From Paucibacter sediminis (lineage in GTDB: Bacteria; Pseudomonadota; Gammaproteobacteria; Burkholderiales; Burkholderiaceae_C), in contig NZ_CP116346.1 of NCBI RefSeq assembly GCF_030254645.1, positions 3,265,001 through 3,329,000 of the forward strand: 64,000 nucleotides of DNA, in the 5' to 3' direction. Positions 30,092 through 41,592 of the stretch are shown here, one piece after another. The notes below the pieces were generated by a model that did not search any database, was not told the origin of the DNA, and saw nothing but the letters and a program-made list of their open reading frames with translations. Within the stretch, counting starts at the first letter, position 1. The number at the start of each line of letters is the position of its first letter. The position numbers and the translations under genes were made by a program.

Positions 30092-32683
30092 ATGGATGAC
30101 AGCCCCGCACTCGTCGCTCCGGCCGCCGCGCCGGCCCGCCCCGCCGCCAGGCGCCCCTCGGTGTTGATGCTGGCCTGGCGCCAGCTCTGGCGCGATTGGC
30201 GCGCCGGCGAACTGCGCCTGCTGATGCTGGCGGTGGCGCTGGCGGTGGCCGCCGTCTGTGCGGTGAGTTTTCTGGCCGACCGGCTCGACCAGGGCCTGCG
30301 GCGCGATGCGGCGCAGATGCTGGGCGGCGACGTGGTGGTGGCGAGCGACCAGCCCACGCCGCCCAAGCTGCGCGAACTGGCGCAGGCGCAGGGCCTGACG
30401 GCGGTGGACAGCACCGCCTTTCCCAGCATGGCGCGCGCCCCCGATGCGCAGGGCGGCGCCAGCCGCCTGGTGGCGGTGAAGGCGGTGGGTGCGGGCTATC
30501 CGCTGCGCGGGCGCGTCGAGCTGAGCGACGGGCGGCGCGTCGGTGCGCCGGCGGCGGGCGAGGTCTGGGTCGATGCCCAGGTGCTCGATGCCCTGGGCCT
30601 GAGGCCGGGCGATACCCTGCTGTTGGGCGAGGCCAGCCTGCGCGTGGCCGGCGTGATCGCCAACGAGCCCGACCGCGGCGCCGGCTTCATGAGCTTTGCG
30701 CCGCGCGTGATGCTGGCCCAGGCCGATCTGGCGGCCACCGCGCTGATACAGCCCGCCAGCCGCGTGACCTACCGCTATGCGGTGATCGCGCCGGATGGTG
30801 GCGCGGGCCGCGCCAGCCAGGACTGGCAGCGCTATTCCCGCGAGGCCGCGGCGCTGATCGCCTCCGAGGGCTGGCGCGGCGTGCGCCTGGAGTCGCTGGA
30901 AAGCGGTCGGCCCGAGATGCGCCAGACCCTGGACCGCGCCGGCAAGTTCCTCAACCTGGTGGCGATGCTGGCGGCCCTGCTGGCGGCGGTGGCGGTGGTC
31001 TTGAGCGCGCGCGACTTCGCCGCCCGGCACCTGGACGATTGCGCCATGCTGCGCGTGCTGGGCCAGCCGCAGCGCCGCCTGGCCTGGGCCTATGGCCTGG
31101 AGTTCGGTGGCGCGGGTCTGGTGGCCAGCGTGGCGGGCGTGCTGCTTGGCTTTGCGCTGCACTATGCCTTTGTGGCCCTGCTGGCCGGGCTGATCGAGGT
31201 GAAGCTGCCGGCCGCCAGCGGCTGGCCGGTGGCGCTGGGCCTGGGCATGGGCATGACCCTGCTGCTGGGCTTTGGCCTGCCACCGGTGCTGCAGCTGGCG
31301 GCGGTGCCGCCGCTGCGCGTGATACGGCGCGAGCTGGGCAGCGCCAAGCTCGGTTCGCTGGCGGTGCTGGGTGCGGGCGTGCTGGGCTTTGGCGCCATGC
31401 TGGTGACGCTCTCGGCCGATCCCACGCTGGGCTTGATCGCCTCGCTGGGCTTTGCTGCCGCGCTGGCGCTGTTTGCGCTGCTGGCCTGGGGCGCGGTGCT
31501 GCTGTTGCGGCGCCTGGTGCCGCAAGCGGGTGCGCCGCGCTGGTTGCTGCTGGCCACGCGCCAGCTGGCGGCACGCCCGCTGCTCGCGGTGGTGCAGGTG
31601 GCGGCGCTGGCGGTGGGCCTGCTGGCGCTGGCGCTGCTGGTGCTGCTGCGCACCGACCTGATCGACAGCTGGCGTCAGGCCACGCCGGCGAACGCGCCGA
31701 ACCGCTTCATCATCAATATCCAGCCCGAGCAGGGCGAGGCGATGCGCGCGGCGCTCGAGGGCGCGGGCGTGCGTGGCTACGACTGGTATCCGATGATCCG
31801 CGGCCGCCTGGTGGGCATCAACGGCCAGGCGGTGCGGCCCGAGCAGTTCGCCCAGGAGCGCGCCCAGCGCCTGGCCGAGCGCGAGTTCAATCTGAGCCAC
31901 GCGGCCGAGCTGCCGCCGCACAACGAGGTGGTGGGCGGGCACTGGCAGAACGACGAGGCCGATGGCCTCAGCGTCGAGGAGGGCCTGGCCGAGCAGCTCG
32001 GGCTCAAGCTCGGCGACAGGCTGCGCTTCGACGTCGCAGGCATCCAGGTGGAGGCGCGCATCACCAGCCTGCGCAAGGTGGACTGGAGCTCGATGCGGGC
32101 CAACTTCTTCGTGATCTTCCCGCGCAAGGAGATGGGTGAGCTGCCCGGTAGCTACATCACCGCCTACCGCGCGCCCGCGGCGGAGGCCGGCCTGGCGCTG
32201 GACAAACGGCTCAGCCACGAGTTCCCCAACATCACCGCGGTGGATGTGTCGGCCCAGCTGAACCAGATGCAGGCGGTGCTGGGCCAGGTCATCAATGCGG
32301 TGCAGTTCCTCTTCATGTTCACGCTGGCCACCGGCCTGGTGGTGCTGCTGGCGGCGGTGAGCAGCACGCGCGAGCTGCGCACGCGCGAGTTCGCGTTGAT
32401 GCGCGCGCTGGGCGCGAGCTCGGCCCTGCTGCGCCAGGTGCAGCGCGCCGAGCTGCTGGGCCTGGGCGCGTTGGCGGGCCTGCTGGCCGGCGCCGTGGCG
32501 CTGCTGTTGGGTCAGTTGTTGGCGCGTTATGTGTTCGAGTTCGATTGGCGCGCCAGCCCCTGGGTGCCGCTGGCCAGCATGGTCTGCGGCGCGCTGCTGG
32601 CGCAGCTGGCCGGCTGGTGGAGCCTGCGCAATGTGCTGCTGCAGCCGGTGGTGACGACGCTGCGCCAGGCCGATACGCAGTGA
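30092..32683 (+). CDS. FtsX-family ABC transporter permease (YbbP-like)
   Basis: 863 residues with one N-terminal TM helix, a large periplasmic domain (GDVVVASDQPTPPKLREL, a MacB-type core), a TM cluster near 290-500 and a second extracytoplasmic domain followed by three C-terminal TM helices around FLFMFTLATGLVVLLAAVSSTRELRTREFALMRALGAS, the FtsX signature. YbbP-type permeases work with a YbbA ATPase in lipoprotein or hydrophobic-compound export. No ATPase gene is adjacent. Start at MDDSP; the frame upstream is non-coding. Confidence 0.9.
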   Translation: MDDSPALVAPAAAPARPAARRPSVLMLAWRQLWRDWRAGELRLLMLAVALAVAAVCAVSFLADRLDQGLRRDAAQMLGGDVVVASDQPTPPKLRELAQAQGLTAVDSTAFPSMARAPDAQGGASRLVAVKAVGAGYPLRGRVELSDGRRVGAPAAGEVWVDAQVLDALGLRPGDTLLLGEASLRVAGVIANEPDRGAGFMSFAPRVMLAQADLAATALIQPASRVTYRYAVIAPDGGAGRASQDWQRYSREAAALIASEGWRGVRLESLESGRPEMRQTLDRAGKFLNLVAMLAALLAAVAVVLSARDFAARHLDDCAMLRVLGQPQRRLAWAYGLEFGGAGLVASVAGVLLGFALHYAFVALLAGLIEVKLPAASGWPVALGLGMGMTLLLGFGLPPVLQLAAVPPLRVIRRELGSAKLGSLAVLGAGVLGFGAMLVTLSADPTLGLIASLGFAAALALFALLAWGAVLLLRRLVPQAGAPRWLLLATRQLAARPLLAVVQVAALAVGLLALALLVLLRTDLIDSWRQATPANAPNRFIINIQPEQGEAMRAALEGAGVRGYDWYPMIRGRLVGINGQAVRPEQFAQERAQRLAEREFNLSHAAELPPHNEVVGGHWQNDEADGLSVEEGLAEQLGLKLGDRLRFDVAGIQVEARITSLRKVDWSSMRANFFVIFPRKEMGELPGSYITAYRAPAAEAGLALDKRLSHEFPNITAVDVSAQLNQMQAVLGQVINAVQFLFMFTLATGLVVLLAAVSSTRELRTREFALMRALGASSALLRQVQRAELLGLGALAGLLAGAVALLLGQLLARYVFEFDWRASPWVPLASMVCGALLAQLAGWWSLRNVLLQPVVTTLRQADTQ

Positions 32684-32703
32684 GCTGAGCGGCGAGAATG
32701 AAA

Positions 32704-32725
32704 AAGGGCCGCATCTGCGGCCCTT
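32704..32725. terminator. Bidirectional terminator between the permease and the chemotaxis operon
   Basis: AAGGGCCGC / GCGGCCCTT form a 9-bp stem with a 4-nt loop. On the minus strand it is followed by TTTCATTC, making a T5 run with the stem end. It ends the chemotaxis transcript and can also stop the convergent permease transcript. Confidence 0.8.
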
Positions 32726-32745
32726 GTTGCTGGCGGAGGCAGGCC

Positions 32746-34812
32746 TCAGAAGGACTGCCAGTCACCATGCGCGTCGTCCTGTGCCGCGGCGGCGGCAGGG
32801 GCGGGCGGAGCTGCTGCGGGCTTGGCGGGCTTGGCGCTCCAGCCATCGGCAGCTGCGGTGGTGGCAGGTTTGGCGGCCGCGGAGGTGGCAGGTTTGGCGG
32901 CGGGGTGTGGGCTGCCTGGCTTGGACGCCGCTGGCTTGGCCCCTGCGGCCTTCGGAGCCGGCTTGGGCGAGCTGGCGGCCATGGCATAGCCGCCATGCTT
33001 GGCGTCGTCGTTGCCCAGGCGGAACACCGACACCACCTCGGTGAGCCGATGCGCCTGATCCTTCAGGCTTTCGGCCGCGGCGGCGGACTCTTCCACCAGC
33101 GCCGCGTTCTGCTGCGTCATCTGGTCCAGCTGCACCACCGCGCCATTCACCTGGCCGATGCCATCGCTCTGTTCGCTGGCGGCGGCGGTGATCTCGCCGA
33201 TGATGTCGGTCACGCGCTGCACGCTGGACACGATGTCGGTCATCGACTGGCCGGCCGCCTCCACCAAGCGCGAGCCCACTTCCACGCGATCGACGCTGGC
33301 GCCGATCAGGGCCTTGATCTCCTTGGCGGCCTCGGCGCTGCGCTGCGCCAGGCTGCGCACCTCGCTGGCCACCACGGCGAAGCCGCGGCCCTGCTCGCCG
33401 GCACGTGCGGCTTCCACCGCGGCGTTCAGCGCCAGGATATTGGTCTGGAAGGCGATGCCGTCGATCACGCCGATGATGTCGTTGATCTTCTTGGAGCTGG
33501 TGTTGATCTCGTCCATCGTCGAGACCACCTGGCTCACCACCTCGCCGCCCTTGGCCGCGGCGCTGGAGGCCGAGGAGGCCAGCTGGTTGGCGGTCTGGGC
33601 GGCATCGGCGGTCTGGCGCACCGTGCCGGTGAGCTGCTCCATCGAGGAGGCCGCCTGCTGCAGGTTGGACGCGGTCTGCTCGGTGCGCTGCGACAGGTCC
33701 TGCGCGCCGGTGGCGATCTCGCTGGAGGCGGTGGTGATGGAGCTGCTGGCGGCGCGCACGTCCAGCAGGATGTGCTGGATCTTCTCGGCAAAGGTGTTGA
33801 AGGAGCTGGCAATGCGGCCGATCTCGTCCTTGCTGTCGGCGGGCAGGCGTTGGGTGAGGTCGCCGCCGCCGGCGCTGATTTCGTCCAGCGCCTTGCGCAC
33901 GCGGTCCAGCCCGCGCAGCAGGCCGGTGATGCTGCCGGTCACCACCAGGCCGGCCAGCGCCATCATCACCAGGGCGGTGATGGCCGCGGCGCGCAGCAGC
34001 GAACTCAGCGAGGCAAGGGCCTCGCTGCGGTCGGCCGCCACATACAGCGTCCAGTCGGTGTCGGGGATGGCCACGCCGCGCACCAGATAGCTGGCATCGC
34101 CGACCTTGGCCTCGATCCATTCGCCCTTGGCTTCCTGCGCGGCCTTCAGGGCCTTGGCATCGAGCTGGGCCGAGAGATCGCTGGACGGTTTGAGCGCCAG
34201 ATTGGCATCCGGGTGGGCGACGATGCGGCCGTCCGACATGGTCAGGAAGGCAAAGCCGTTGGGCGTGGGCTTGATGGCCTTGACGGTGGCCACCACGTCA
34301 TCCAGGAACACGTCCGAGGCGGTCACGGCCTTGGTCGAGCCACCGTCCTTGATGGCCTGCGCAAAGGTCACCACCAGCAGCTTCTTGGCCGCGTCCACAT
34401 AGGGCGGCGTGATGATGCTGCCGCTGGCGGCCGCGGCCTGGGTGTACCAGGGGCGGCTGGTGGGGTCGTAGTCGGGCGGCAGGTTCTGCGGCGAGTTGAA
34501 GACGATCTTCTTGTCGGCAAAACCGATATAGGCCGCATCCAGCCGGCCCGACTTGGCGGCCTGCACCAGCAGCGGCACCGGGTCCGCGGCGGCCACGGCC
34601 GGCGCGAGCGCGCCGATGATGTCTTTTTGCGAGCGCACCCATTGGGCGATGGTGGCGCCGCGCGCGGCCGCCAACTCGTCCATGGAGGCGAGCACCTGGT
34701 GTTGCGTATGGCTGCGCACGGTGGCGTAGTTGGCCACCGTGGCGGCGAGCAAGCTCAGCACCACGACGCCAATGCTCAGCGCAATCAGGCGGGTCTTGAT
34801 CGATTCAAACAT
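32746..34812 (-). CDS. Methyl-accepting chemotaxis protein with dCache-type sensor
   Basis: 688 residues. TM1 near the N-terminus ([21 protein letters not shown]), a periplasmic Cache-type sensor with [23 protein letters not shown] (dCache hallmark), TM2 ([21 protein letters not shown]), HAMP, then the signalling domain with the [20 protein letters not shown] hairpin tip. An Ala/Lys/Pro-rich linker ends in GDWQSF, matching the CheR-docking pentapeptide. AAGGAG precedes MFESIK, which decides the start. Last gene of the chemotaxis operon; ligand probably a small organic acid or amino acid. Confidence 0.94.
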   Translation of the reverse strand: MFESIKTRLIALSIGVVVLSLLAATVANYATVRSHTQHQVLASMDELAAARGATIAQWVRSQKDIIGALAPAVAAADPVPLLVQAAKSGRLDAAYIGFADKKIVFNSPQNLPPDYDPTSRPWYTQAAAASGSIITPPYVDAAKKLLVVTFAQAIKDGGSTKAVTASDVFLDDVVATVKAIKPTPNGFAFLTMSDGRIVAHPDANLALKPSSDLSAQLDAKALKAAQEAKGEWIEAKVGDASYLVRGVAIPDTDWTLYVAADRSEALASLSSLLRAAAITALVMMALAGLVVTGSITGLLRGLDRVRKALDEISAGGGDLTQRLPADSKDEIGRIASSFNTFAEKIQHILLDVRAASSSITTASSEIATGAQDLSQRTEQTASNLQQAASSMEQLTGTVRQTADAAQTANQLASSASSAAAKGGEVVSQVVSTMDEINTSSKKINDIIGVIDGIAFQTNILALNAAVEAARAGEQGRGFAVVASEVRSLAQRSAEAAKEIKALIGASVDRVEVGSRLVEAAGQSMTDIVSSVQRVTDIIGEITAAASEQSDGIGQVNGAVVQLDQMTQQNAALVEESAAAAESLKDQAHRLTEVVSVFRLGNDDAKHGGYAMAASSPKPAPKAAGAKPAASKPGSPHPAAKPATSAAAKPATTAAADGWSAKPAKPAAAPPAPAAAAAQDDAHGDWQSF

Positions 34813-34852
34813 GCGTGCTCCTTGGTGGCGCTCGGGCCTTGTCGGCCTCTTC

Positions 34853-37000
34853 TCAGAAACTCTCCCACTCACCTTCGTTCACGGTCACCGCCTTGGCCTC
34901 GGCGCGTGCCGGCGCGGCCGCCACCACGGTTGCGGCTGCGGGTGCGGCCTTGGCCGGGGCGGCCTTGATCGGCGCGGCTTGCGGCGCCCTGGCGGGCTGC
35001 TGCGCGGGCCTGGCGCCGAGCGGCGCTGACTTGGCCGGGCCGGGCCGCGGCGCGGCCGGCTTGGCAATGGCATGGGGCTCGCTGGCGGAGACCTTGAAGA
35101 CCGAGACGGCCTCCACCAGTCGCTGCGCCTGCTCCTTGAGGCTTTCGGCCGCGGCAGCCGACTCTTCCACCAGCGCCGCGTTCTGCTGCGTCATCTGGTC
35201 GAGCTGCACCACCGACTGGTTCACCTGGCCGATGCCGTCGCTCTGCTCGCTGGCGGCGGCGGTGATCTCGCCGATGATGTCGGAGACGCGCTGCACGCTG
35301 GCGACGATCTCGGTCATCGACTGGCCGGCCGCTTCCACCAGGCGCGAGCCCACTTCCACGCGATCGACGCTGGCGCCGATCAGGGTCTTGATCTCCTTGG
35401 CGGCCTCGGCGCTGCGCTGCGCCAGGCTGCGCACCTCGCTGGCCACCACCGCGAAGCCGCGGCCCTGTTCGCCGGCGCGCGCCGCCTCCACCGCGGCATT
35501 CAGCGCCAGGATATTGGTCTGGAAGGCGATGCCGTCGATCACGCCGATGATGTCGTTGATCTTCTTGGAGCTGGTGTTGATCTCTTCCATGGTGGCGACC
35601 ACCTGGCTCACCACCTCGCCACCCTTGGCCGCGGCGGTGAAGGCCGAGGAGGCCAGCTGGTTGGCGGTGCGCGCCGAGTCGGCGGTCTGCTTCACCGTGC
35701 CGGTGAGCTCTTCCATCGAGGAGGCCGCGATCTGCAGATTGGAGGCGGTCTGCTCGGTGCGCTGGCTCAGGTCCTGGTTGCCGGTGGCGATCTCGGTGCT
35801 GGCGGTGCCGATCGAGTCGACCGAATGCCGCACCGTGCCGATGGTGTCGGCCAGGCGCTGCCGCATCGCCTCGGTCTCGCGTATCAGCGCGCCGATCTCG
35901 TCGTTGCGGTCGTTGCTGACGCTCTGGGAGAGATCGCCGCGCGCGATCGCCTGCACCGCCTGGCTCAGCGAGGCCAGCGGCGCCGCCACCCAGTTGCGCA
36001 TCATCCAGAACAGGCCGTAACCCAGCGCCAGCGTGGCACCGCCCAGCAGGATCCAGAACGGCACCATGGTGGCCCAGTGCGAGGCCATGGCCTCGCTGCC
36101 GGCCACCTGGGCAATCACCCAGAAACCGCCCTGGCCGTTGCGCTTGCCCACCGCGAAATAGCTGCTGGCCTTGCCGCCCAGCACGTTCGGGGCGTCGGAG
36201 ACATAGCCGTCCTTGGCGCCTTCCAGTTCGGCGATGAATTTGTCCACATCGGGCACCAGCTCGCTCACCAGCTTGCCCTTGGCGCTGGGATGCGAGACGA
36301 AGCGTGCCTGCTTGGGGTCGCCGTTGGACGCCAGCACATAGGTGCCGCCGGACTCGAAGAACTTGGCGTCGGCGGCCATCTGGTCCATGGCCTTCTGGAA
36401 GCCCTCCATGTCCAGCGCGATCGCCAGCAGGCCGATCACCTTGCCGGCCTCGCTCTTGAGCGGCTCGTAGTAGGCCATGTAGACCTTGCCGTACATGACC
36501 TCGCGGGCGGCGTAGGCCGTGCCCTGCGAGAGCGTGGCAAAGGCCGGATGGGTCTTGCCCAGCGGCGCGGCGTCGCGCTCGCCATTGGCCAGCTTGATGG
36601 AGGAGGTGATGCGCACGAAGGCGCCATCCTTGAGGATGAAGATGGCGGCGGCGCCGCCGGTGGTGCCGGCGAACTTGTCCACCTGGGTGGTGTTGCCGTT
36701 GAGCTTGGGGCCCCAGTCGCGCAGATCGCCGCTGGCCTCATCCAGCGTGAACACCGGCCCGAAGTCCTGGCGGAAGGTGCCGAAGCTCTGCTTGACCATG
36801 GTCTTGGCCACGTCGTCCATGGCCTGCATGGAGTCGACCAGGGACTGGGTCTTGTCGCCTACCCAGGTGGTGACGCGGTCTTTGGCCGCGCTGGTGAGCA
36901 GCACGCTCAACACGCCACTGGTGCCCAGCAGCACCAGGGCCAGGGTGACCACGCCAACCAGCGATACGCGGCGCGCGATCGAGGTTACTCCAGAACTCAT
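34853..37000 (-). CDS. Methyl-accepting chemotaxis protein with Cache3/Cache2-type sensor
   Basis: 715 residues. TM1 ([24 protein letters not shown]), a periplasmic Cache3-Cache2-like sensor ([55 protein letters not shown]), TM2 around [21 protein letters not shown], and a signalling domain almost identical to its two paralogues in this operon. The Lys/Pro/Ala linker ends with GEWESF, a CheR-docking pentapeptide. The gap to the next receptor is only 40 nt. Confidence 0.94.
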   Translation of the reverse strand: MSSGVTSIARRVSLVGVVTLALVLLGTSGVLSVLLTSAAKDRVTTWVGDKTQSLVDSMQAMDDVAKTMVKQSFGTFRQDFGPVFTLDEASGDLRDWGPKLNGNTTQVDKFAGTTGGAAAIFILKDGAFVRITSSIKLANGERDAAPLGKTHPAFATLSQGTAYAAREVMYGKVYMAYYEPLKSEAGKVIGLLAIALDMEGFQKAMDQMAADAKFFESGGTYVLASNGDPKQARFVSHPSAKGKLVSELVPDVDKFIAELEGAKDGYVSDAPNVLGGKASSYFAVGKRNGQGGFWVIAQVAGSEAMASHWATMVPFWILLGGATLALGYGLFWMMRNWVAAPLASLSQAVQAIARGDLSQSVSNDRNDEIGALIRETEAMRQRLADTIGTVRHSVDSIGTASTEIATGNQDLSQRTEQTASNLQIAASSMEELTGTVKQTADSARTANQLASSAFTAAAKGGEVVSQVVATMEEINTSSKKINDIIGVIDGIAFQTNILALNAAVEAARAGEQGRGFAVVASEVRSLAQRSAEAAKEIKTLIGASVDRVEVGSRLVEAAGQSMTEIVASVQRVSDIIGEITAAASEQSDGIGQVNQSVVQLDQMTQQNAALVEESAAAAESLKEQAQRLVEAVSVFKVSASEPHAIAKPAAPRPGPAKSAPLGARPAQQPARAPQAAPIKAAPAKAAPAAATVVAAAPARAEAKAVTVNEGEWESF

Positions 37001-37073
37001 GCGAGTCTCCCAACTTGAGATGTCTGGCGTGCAGTCAGGTTGCTGACGCCTTTGGTTTTCGGCGGATCGCCGC

Positions 37074-37601
37074 TCAGAGACTTTCCATCAAGCCCATGTC
37101 GGCGCTGCTCATCAGGCCCTCGATGTCCATCAGGATCAGCATGCGCTCGTTCACCGAGCCGATGCCGGTGATGAAGCTGGTGTCCACCGCGCTGGCGTTC
37201 AGCTCGGGGGCGGGGCGGATCGAATCGCGGCTGAGTTCCAGCACGTCGGAGACCGAATCCACCACCGCGCCAACCACGCGGCTGCGCACGTTCAGCACGA
37301 TCACCACGGTGAAGCTGTTGTACTCGGCATTCGGGCAACCCAGCTTCAGGCGCAGATCGACGATGGGCACGATCACGCCGCGCAGGTTCACCACACCCTT
37401 GATGAACTCGGGCGCGTTGGCGATGCGCGTGGGCGGCTCGTAGGAACGGATCTCCTGCACCTTCAGGATGTCGATGCCGTACTCCTCGGAGCCCAGGCGG
37501 AAGGTCAGGTACTCGCCACTGGCGGGCCCCTGGGCCTTCAAGGCCGTGCTGCCCGCGGCGTGAGGTACGACCTGATTGGATGCTTGTTGGACGATTTCCA
37601 T
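37074..37601 (-). CDS. cheW: Chemotaxis coupling protein CheW
   Basis: 175 residues. After an unstructured 25-residue N-terminus the CheW fold begins at [22 protein letters not shown] and contains [47 protein letters not shown] and [22 protein letters not shown]. It links receptors to CheA at the cytoplasmic array. It sits between two receptor genes. Start set at MEIVQQ because the upstream frame runs through the neighbouring receptor. Confidence 0.96.
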   Translation of the reverse strand: MEIVQQASNQVVPHAAGSTALKAQGPASGEYLTFRLGSEEYGIDILKVQEIRSYEPPTRIANAPEFIKGVVNLRGVIVPIVDLRLKLGCPNAEYNSFTVVIVLNVRSRVVGAVVDSVSDVLELSRDSIRPAPELNASAVDTSFITGIGSVNERMLILMDIEGLMSSADMGLMESL

Positions 37602-37644
37602 GCTTGACCTCTGGTGGTGCGGGATGGTGGATGGAGAAGAGGGC

Positions 37645-39414
37645 TCAGAAGGTTTCCCAGCTGCCGTCGTCATGCGTGGCCGCCGCCACGGGCTTGGGCG
37701 CTGCCGGCTTGACGGGAGGCTTGAGGGCTGCGGCCGGCTTGGTCGCGGGCTTGGTGGCGACGGGCGCGATGGCGCGCGGCGCCGGGCTCGGCTTGAGCGT
37801 CGCAGGGGTCGGGGCGGGCCTCGGCGCTGCCGCGGCATGGGCCGTCTTGGCATCGATGCGGAAGCGATCTACCGCCATCGACAGGCGCTCCGCCTGGTCC
37901 TTCAGGCTCTCGGCCGCGGCGGCGGACTCTTCCACCAGCGCGGCGTTCTGCTGCGTCATCTGGTCGAGCTGCACCACCGACTGGTTGACCTGGCCGATGC
38001 CGTCGCTCTGCTCGCTGGCGGCGGCGGTGATCTCGCCGATGATGTCGGTGACGCGCTGCACGCTGCTGACGATCTCGTTCATCGAGTTGCCGGCGTCCTG
38101 CACCAGGCGCGAGCCGGTCTCGACGCGCTCCACGCTGGCGCTGATCAGGGTCTTGATCTCGCGTGCCGCCTCGGCGCTGCGTTGCGCCAGGCTGCGCACC
38201 TCGCCGGCCACTACCGCGAAGCCGCGGCCCTGTTCACCCGCGCGCGCGGCTTCCACCGCGGCATTCAGGGCCAGGATATTGGTCTGGAAGGCGATGCCAT
38301 CGATCACGCCGATGATGTCGCCGATGCGCTTGGAGCTGGTGTTGATCTCGTCCATGGTGCTGACCACATGGCCCACAACCTCGCCGCCCTTGGCCGCGGC
38401 GGTGGAGGCCGAGGTCGCCAGCTGGTTGGCGGTGCGCGCGGAGTCGGCGGTCTGCTTGACCGTGCCGGTCAGCTGCACCATCGAGGAGGCGGCCTGCTGT
38501 AGATTGCTGGCGGTCTGCTCGGTGCGGCCGGAGAGGTCCTGGTTGCCCGATGCGATCTCCACCGAGGCGGTGCGGATCGAATCGGCCGAGGTGCGCAGCT
38601 GCCCGACCAGGCTCTGCAGGCCCTGCTGCATGTGCAGCAGCGACTCCAGCAGATGCGAGGCCTCGTCCTTGCCTTCGACCTTGATGTCGTCGGTGGTGAG
38701 GTCGCCCTTGGCAATCGCACCGGCCAGCGCCTCGGCCTCGGCCAGCGGCTTGCAGATGCTGTGCATGTTCAGCAGGGTCAGGGGCACGACGATCAGGGCA
38801 CTCACCGCCAGCACGGCAATGAAGACCGAGAGCACCAGGCTCTGCGTGCTCTCGGCATGCTGCAGGGCGGCCTGCGACTCGTTGCTGAGCGCCTTGCGCA
38901 GCTCGTCGATGAGCTGCTCGGCCGCATGGGCGCTGGCCTTGGCCTGTGCCATCAGCTTGTTGGCGGCGGCGGCGTTGTCATAGCCGCCGGCTTCCAGCTG
39001 CTTGACGACCGGCTGCGCCTTGTCGGCGTAGTCCTGCAGCAGGGGCTGGAGCTTGCGCAGCACGACGTTGTCGGCGTCCTCTTCACCCGCCAGCATTTCC
39101 TTGATGACCTTGTCCACACCGGCGCGGGTCTCATCCCATTTCTGGTGGTAGGACTTGACGGCCTCGGCCTGCTCATAGTTGAGCAGCATGTCCTTCTCGT
39201 AGCGGCGCAGGTCGCCCATGCCGCGCACCAGCGCCGTCAGCGCGTTGGCTTCGTTGACCGACATGTCGGCGAAGTTCTTGGTCTGGCTTTTCAGCGAGCC
39301 CATGCCGTACAGACCAACGCCGCCCACCAGGGTCAGCAGGGCCAGCACCATCGCGATCGCACCGATCATGCGAACGCGGATGCTGAAGTGGCGCAACAAG
39401 GCGCTGAAGTTCAT
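37645..39414 (-). CDS. Methyl-accepting chemotaxis protein with four-helix-bundle sensor
   Basis: 589 residues. TM1 ([21 protein letters not shown]), a periplasmic helical sensor with 4HB_MCP features ([39 protein letters not shown]), TM2 ([22 protein letters not shown]), HAMP, a signalling domain with the [20 protein letters not shown] tip, and a linker ending GSWETF. That end is practically identical to the enteric NWETF CheR-binding tail. It lies directly downstream of cheA. Confidence 0.95.
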   Translation of the reverse strand: MNFSALLRHFSIRVRMIGAIAMVLALLTLVGGVGLYGMGSLKSQTKNFADMSVNEANALTALVRGMGDLRRYEKDMLLNYEQAEAVKSYHQKWDETRAGVDKVIKEMLAGEEDADNVVLRKLQPLLQDYADKAQPVVKQLEAGGYDNAAAANKLMAQAKASAHAAEQLIDELRKALSNESQAALQHAESTQSLVLSVFIAVLAVSALIVVPLTLLNMHSICKPLAEAEALAGAIAKGDLTTDDIKVEGKDEASHLLESLLHMQQGLQSLVGQLRTSADSIRTASVEIASGNQDLSGRTEQTASNLQQAASSMVQLTGTVKQTADSARTANQLATSASTAAAKGGEVVGHVVSTMDEINTSSKRIGDIIGVIDGIAFQTNILALNAAVEAARAGEQGRGFAVVAGEVRSLAQRSAEAAREIKTLISASVERVETGSRLVQDAGNSMNEIVSSVQRVTDIIGEITAAASEQSDGIGQVNQSVVQLDQMTQQNAALVEESAAAAESLKDQAERLSMAVDRFRIDAKTAHAAAAPRPAPTPATLKPSPAPRAIAPVATKPATKPAAALKPPVKPAAPKPVAAATHDDGSWETF

Positions 39415-39446
39415 TCCAAATCCTCTAACAAACGAAGGGCGCGGCC

Positions 39447-41567
39447 TCAGTGCCGCGAACGGCGGATCAGGCTGCCCACATCCAGAATCAGGGCCACGCG
39501 GCCGTCGCCCATGATGGTGGCGCCGGAGACATCGGTGACCTTGCGGTAGTTGGCCTCCAGGTTCTTCACCACCACCTGCTGCTGGCCGAGCAACTCGTCC
39601 ACCATCAGGGCGACGCGGCCACCCTCGGCCTCCACCACCACCATGATGGAGCTGACATGCTCGAAGTCGAAGCGCGGCACGTTGAAGATCTGCTCCAGCT
39701 CAAGCACCGGCATGAATTCGTCGCGGACCTCGACCACGCGGCCCGAGCCGCCCACCGTCTTGATGGTGTCGGCCTGCACCTGGAAGGACTCGACCACCGA
39801 GGACAGCGGCAGGATGTAGACCTCTTCGCCCACGCCCACGCTCATGCCGTCCATGATGGCCAGGGTGAGCGGCAGGCGCACCGAGACCTTCATGCCATAG
39901 CCTTCGGCCGAGTCGATCTCGACCGTGCCGCCCAGCGAGGTGATGTTGCGCTTCACCACGTCCATGCCCACGCCACGACCGGAGACGTCGGTGACCTGGT
40001 CGGCGGTGGAGAAGCCGGGCGCGAAGATCAGGCCCCAGACCTCGGCATCGGTCATCGAGTCGGGCGCATCGATGCCCTTCTCGCGTGCCTTGCGGATCAG
40101 CTTCTCGCGGTTCAGGCCGCGGCCATCGTCGCGCACCTCGATGACGATGGAGCCGCCCTGGTGGGAGGCCACCAGGGTGATGGTGCCATGCTCGGGCTTG
40201 CCCTTGGCGGCGCGCTCGGCCGGGGTCTCGATGCCATGGTCGCAGCTGTTGCGCACCAGGTGGGTGAGGGGGTCGGTGATCTTTTCCACCAGGCCCTTGT
40301 CCAGCTCGGTGGCTTCGCCCTGGGTCACCAGCTCGACCTTCTTGCCCAGCTTGGCGGCCAGGTCGCGCAGCATGCGCGGGAAGCGGTTGAACACCACCGA
40401 CATCGGAATCATGCGGATCGACATCACCGATTCCTGCAGATCCCGGGTATTGCGTTCCAGATCGGCCAGGCCCGAGGTCAGCTGCTGGTACAGGCCCGGG
40501 TCCACATTGCGGCTGTTCTGCGCCAGCATGGCCTGGGTGATCACCAGCTCGCCCACCAAATTGATCAGCTGGTCGACCTTCTCGACCGAGACGCGCAGGG
40601 TCGATTGGTCCATGCCGCCGGCGGCCGCGCGCGGCTCGACCTTGGCGGCGGGCTTGACGGCCACTGCGGCCGGCTTGGCCTCGCTGGCGGCCACCGCCTG
40701 CACCTCGGTGCCCGCGGTGGTGCCGGCCGGCAGGCCGGGGGCGTCGTCGAAGAAGCCGTAGCCCAGGTCCTCGGGCTTGGCCTCTTCCACCGGCGGCGCG
40801 CCCGGCGCACCCTCGTGGAAACCGAAGCCGGGGCCCAGCGGCATGAGCTTGACCTGCTCGCGCGCCACATGGAAGGTGAACAGGTCCAGCAGATCGCTGT
40901 CGGTGCTGCCGGTGAGAATCTTGAAGCGGCGAATGCCGTCGGCGGCCACGCCCGCGTCGAGCGGTTCGATGGTGCCGAGGTCGGTGATTTCCTTGAACAG
41001 CTCGACCAGGTTGTCGGCCAGGCTCAGATCGGTCAGCGGGCCCACCTGCAGCTCGAGCTGGCGCGTGGTGGCCTTGGGGATGGGCGCAGGCTTGGCCGGC
41101 GGCGGGGCCGCGGCGGCCACCTTGGGCGCGGGCGCCGGGGCGGCCTCGCCCTCTACGTGCGCGCGGATGCGGGCCAGCAGATCGCTGGTGTCCACCGCGT
41201 CGGCGCCCGAACCCTGGTGGCGGCCCAGCTGCGCGCGCAGGGCATCGCCCGACTGCAGCAGCACGTCCACCATCTCGGAATTGGGTTGCAGCTCGTGGCG
41301 GCGCAGCTTGTCCAGCAGCGTCTCCATCTGGTGCGTCAGTTCGGCAACATCGCTGAAGCCAAAGGTCGCAGCGCCCCCCTTGATGGAGTGGGCGCAGCGG
41401 AAGATCGCGTTCAGTTCCTCGTCGTCGGCGGTCTCGATGTTCAGGTTCAGCAGCAGCTGTTCCATGTTGTCGAGGTTCTCGCTCGCCTCCTCGAAGAAGA
41501 CCTGATAGAACTGGCTCAGGTCAATGCCGGCACTCAGGCTGGCGCCTTCATTGGTCATTTCGCCCAT
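39447..41567 (-). CDS. cheA: Chemotaxis histidine kinase CheA
   Basis: 706 residues: P1 HPt domain with [16 protein letters not shown] (phospho-His60), a P2-like region after an Ala/Pro linker ([22 protein letters not shown]), P3 dimerisation ([25 protein letters not shown]), P4 kinase with [13 protein letters not shown] (N-box), EVRDDGRGL and GRGVGMDVV, and a P5 CheW-like domain ([18 protein letters not shown]). It phosphorylates the CheY encoded just upstream. All catalytic motifs are present. Confidence 0.97.
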   Translation of the reverse strand: MGEMTNEGASLSAGIDLSQFYQVFFEEASENLDNMEQLLLNLNIETADDEELNAIFRCAHSIKGGAATFGFSDVAELTHQMETLLDKLRRHELQPNSEMVDVLLQSGDALRAQLGRHQGSGADAVDTSDLLARIRAHVEGEAAPAPAPKVAAAAPPPAKPAPIPKATTRQLELQVGPLTDLSLADNLVELFKEITDLGTIEPLDAGVAADGIRRFKILTGSTDSDLLDLFTFHVAREQVKLMPLGPGFGFHEGAPGAPPVEEAKPEDLGYGFFDDAPGLPAGTTAGTEVQAVAASEAKPAAVAVKPAAKVEPRAAAGGMDQSTLRVSVEKVDQLINLVGELVITQAMLAQNSRNVDPGLYQQLTSGLADLERNTRDLQESVMSIRMIPMSVVFNRFPRMLRDLAAKLGKKVELVTQGEATELDKGLVEKITDPLTHLVRNSCDHGIETPAERAAKGKPEHGTITLVASHQGGSIVIEVRDDGRGLNREKLIRKAREKGIDAPDSMTDAEVWGLIFAPGFSTADQVTDVSGRGVGMDVVKRNITSLGGTVEIDSAEGYGMKVSVRLPLTLAIMDGMSVGVGEEVYILPLSSVVESFQVQADTIKTVGGSGRVVEVRDEFMPVLELEQIFNVPRFDFEHVSSIMVVVEAEGGRVALMVDELLGQQQVVVKNLEANYRKVTDVSGATIMGDGRVALILDVGSLIRRSRH

Positions 41568-41592
41568 GTCTTGCTCCTGGTTGCGGGGCCGT

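Noticed and set aside
37001-37073. Possible promoter between cheW and the second receptor (CTTGA with GCCGAAAA nearby)
   Set aside because: The two elements do not have the right order and spacing on the minus strand.
33100-38500. Long near-identical stretches that look like a tandem repeat or mobile duplication
   Set aside because: They are the conserved signalling domains of three receptor genes. No terminal repeats, transposase or target duplications were seen.
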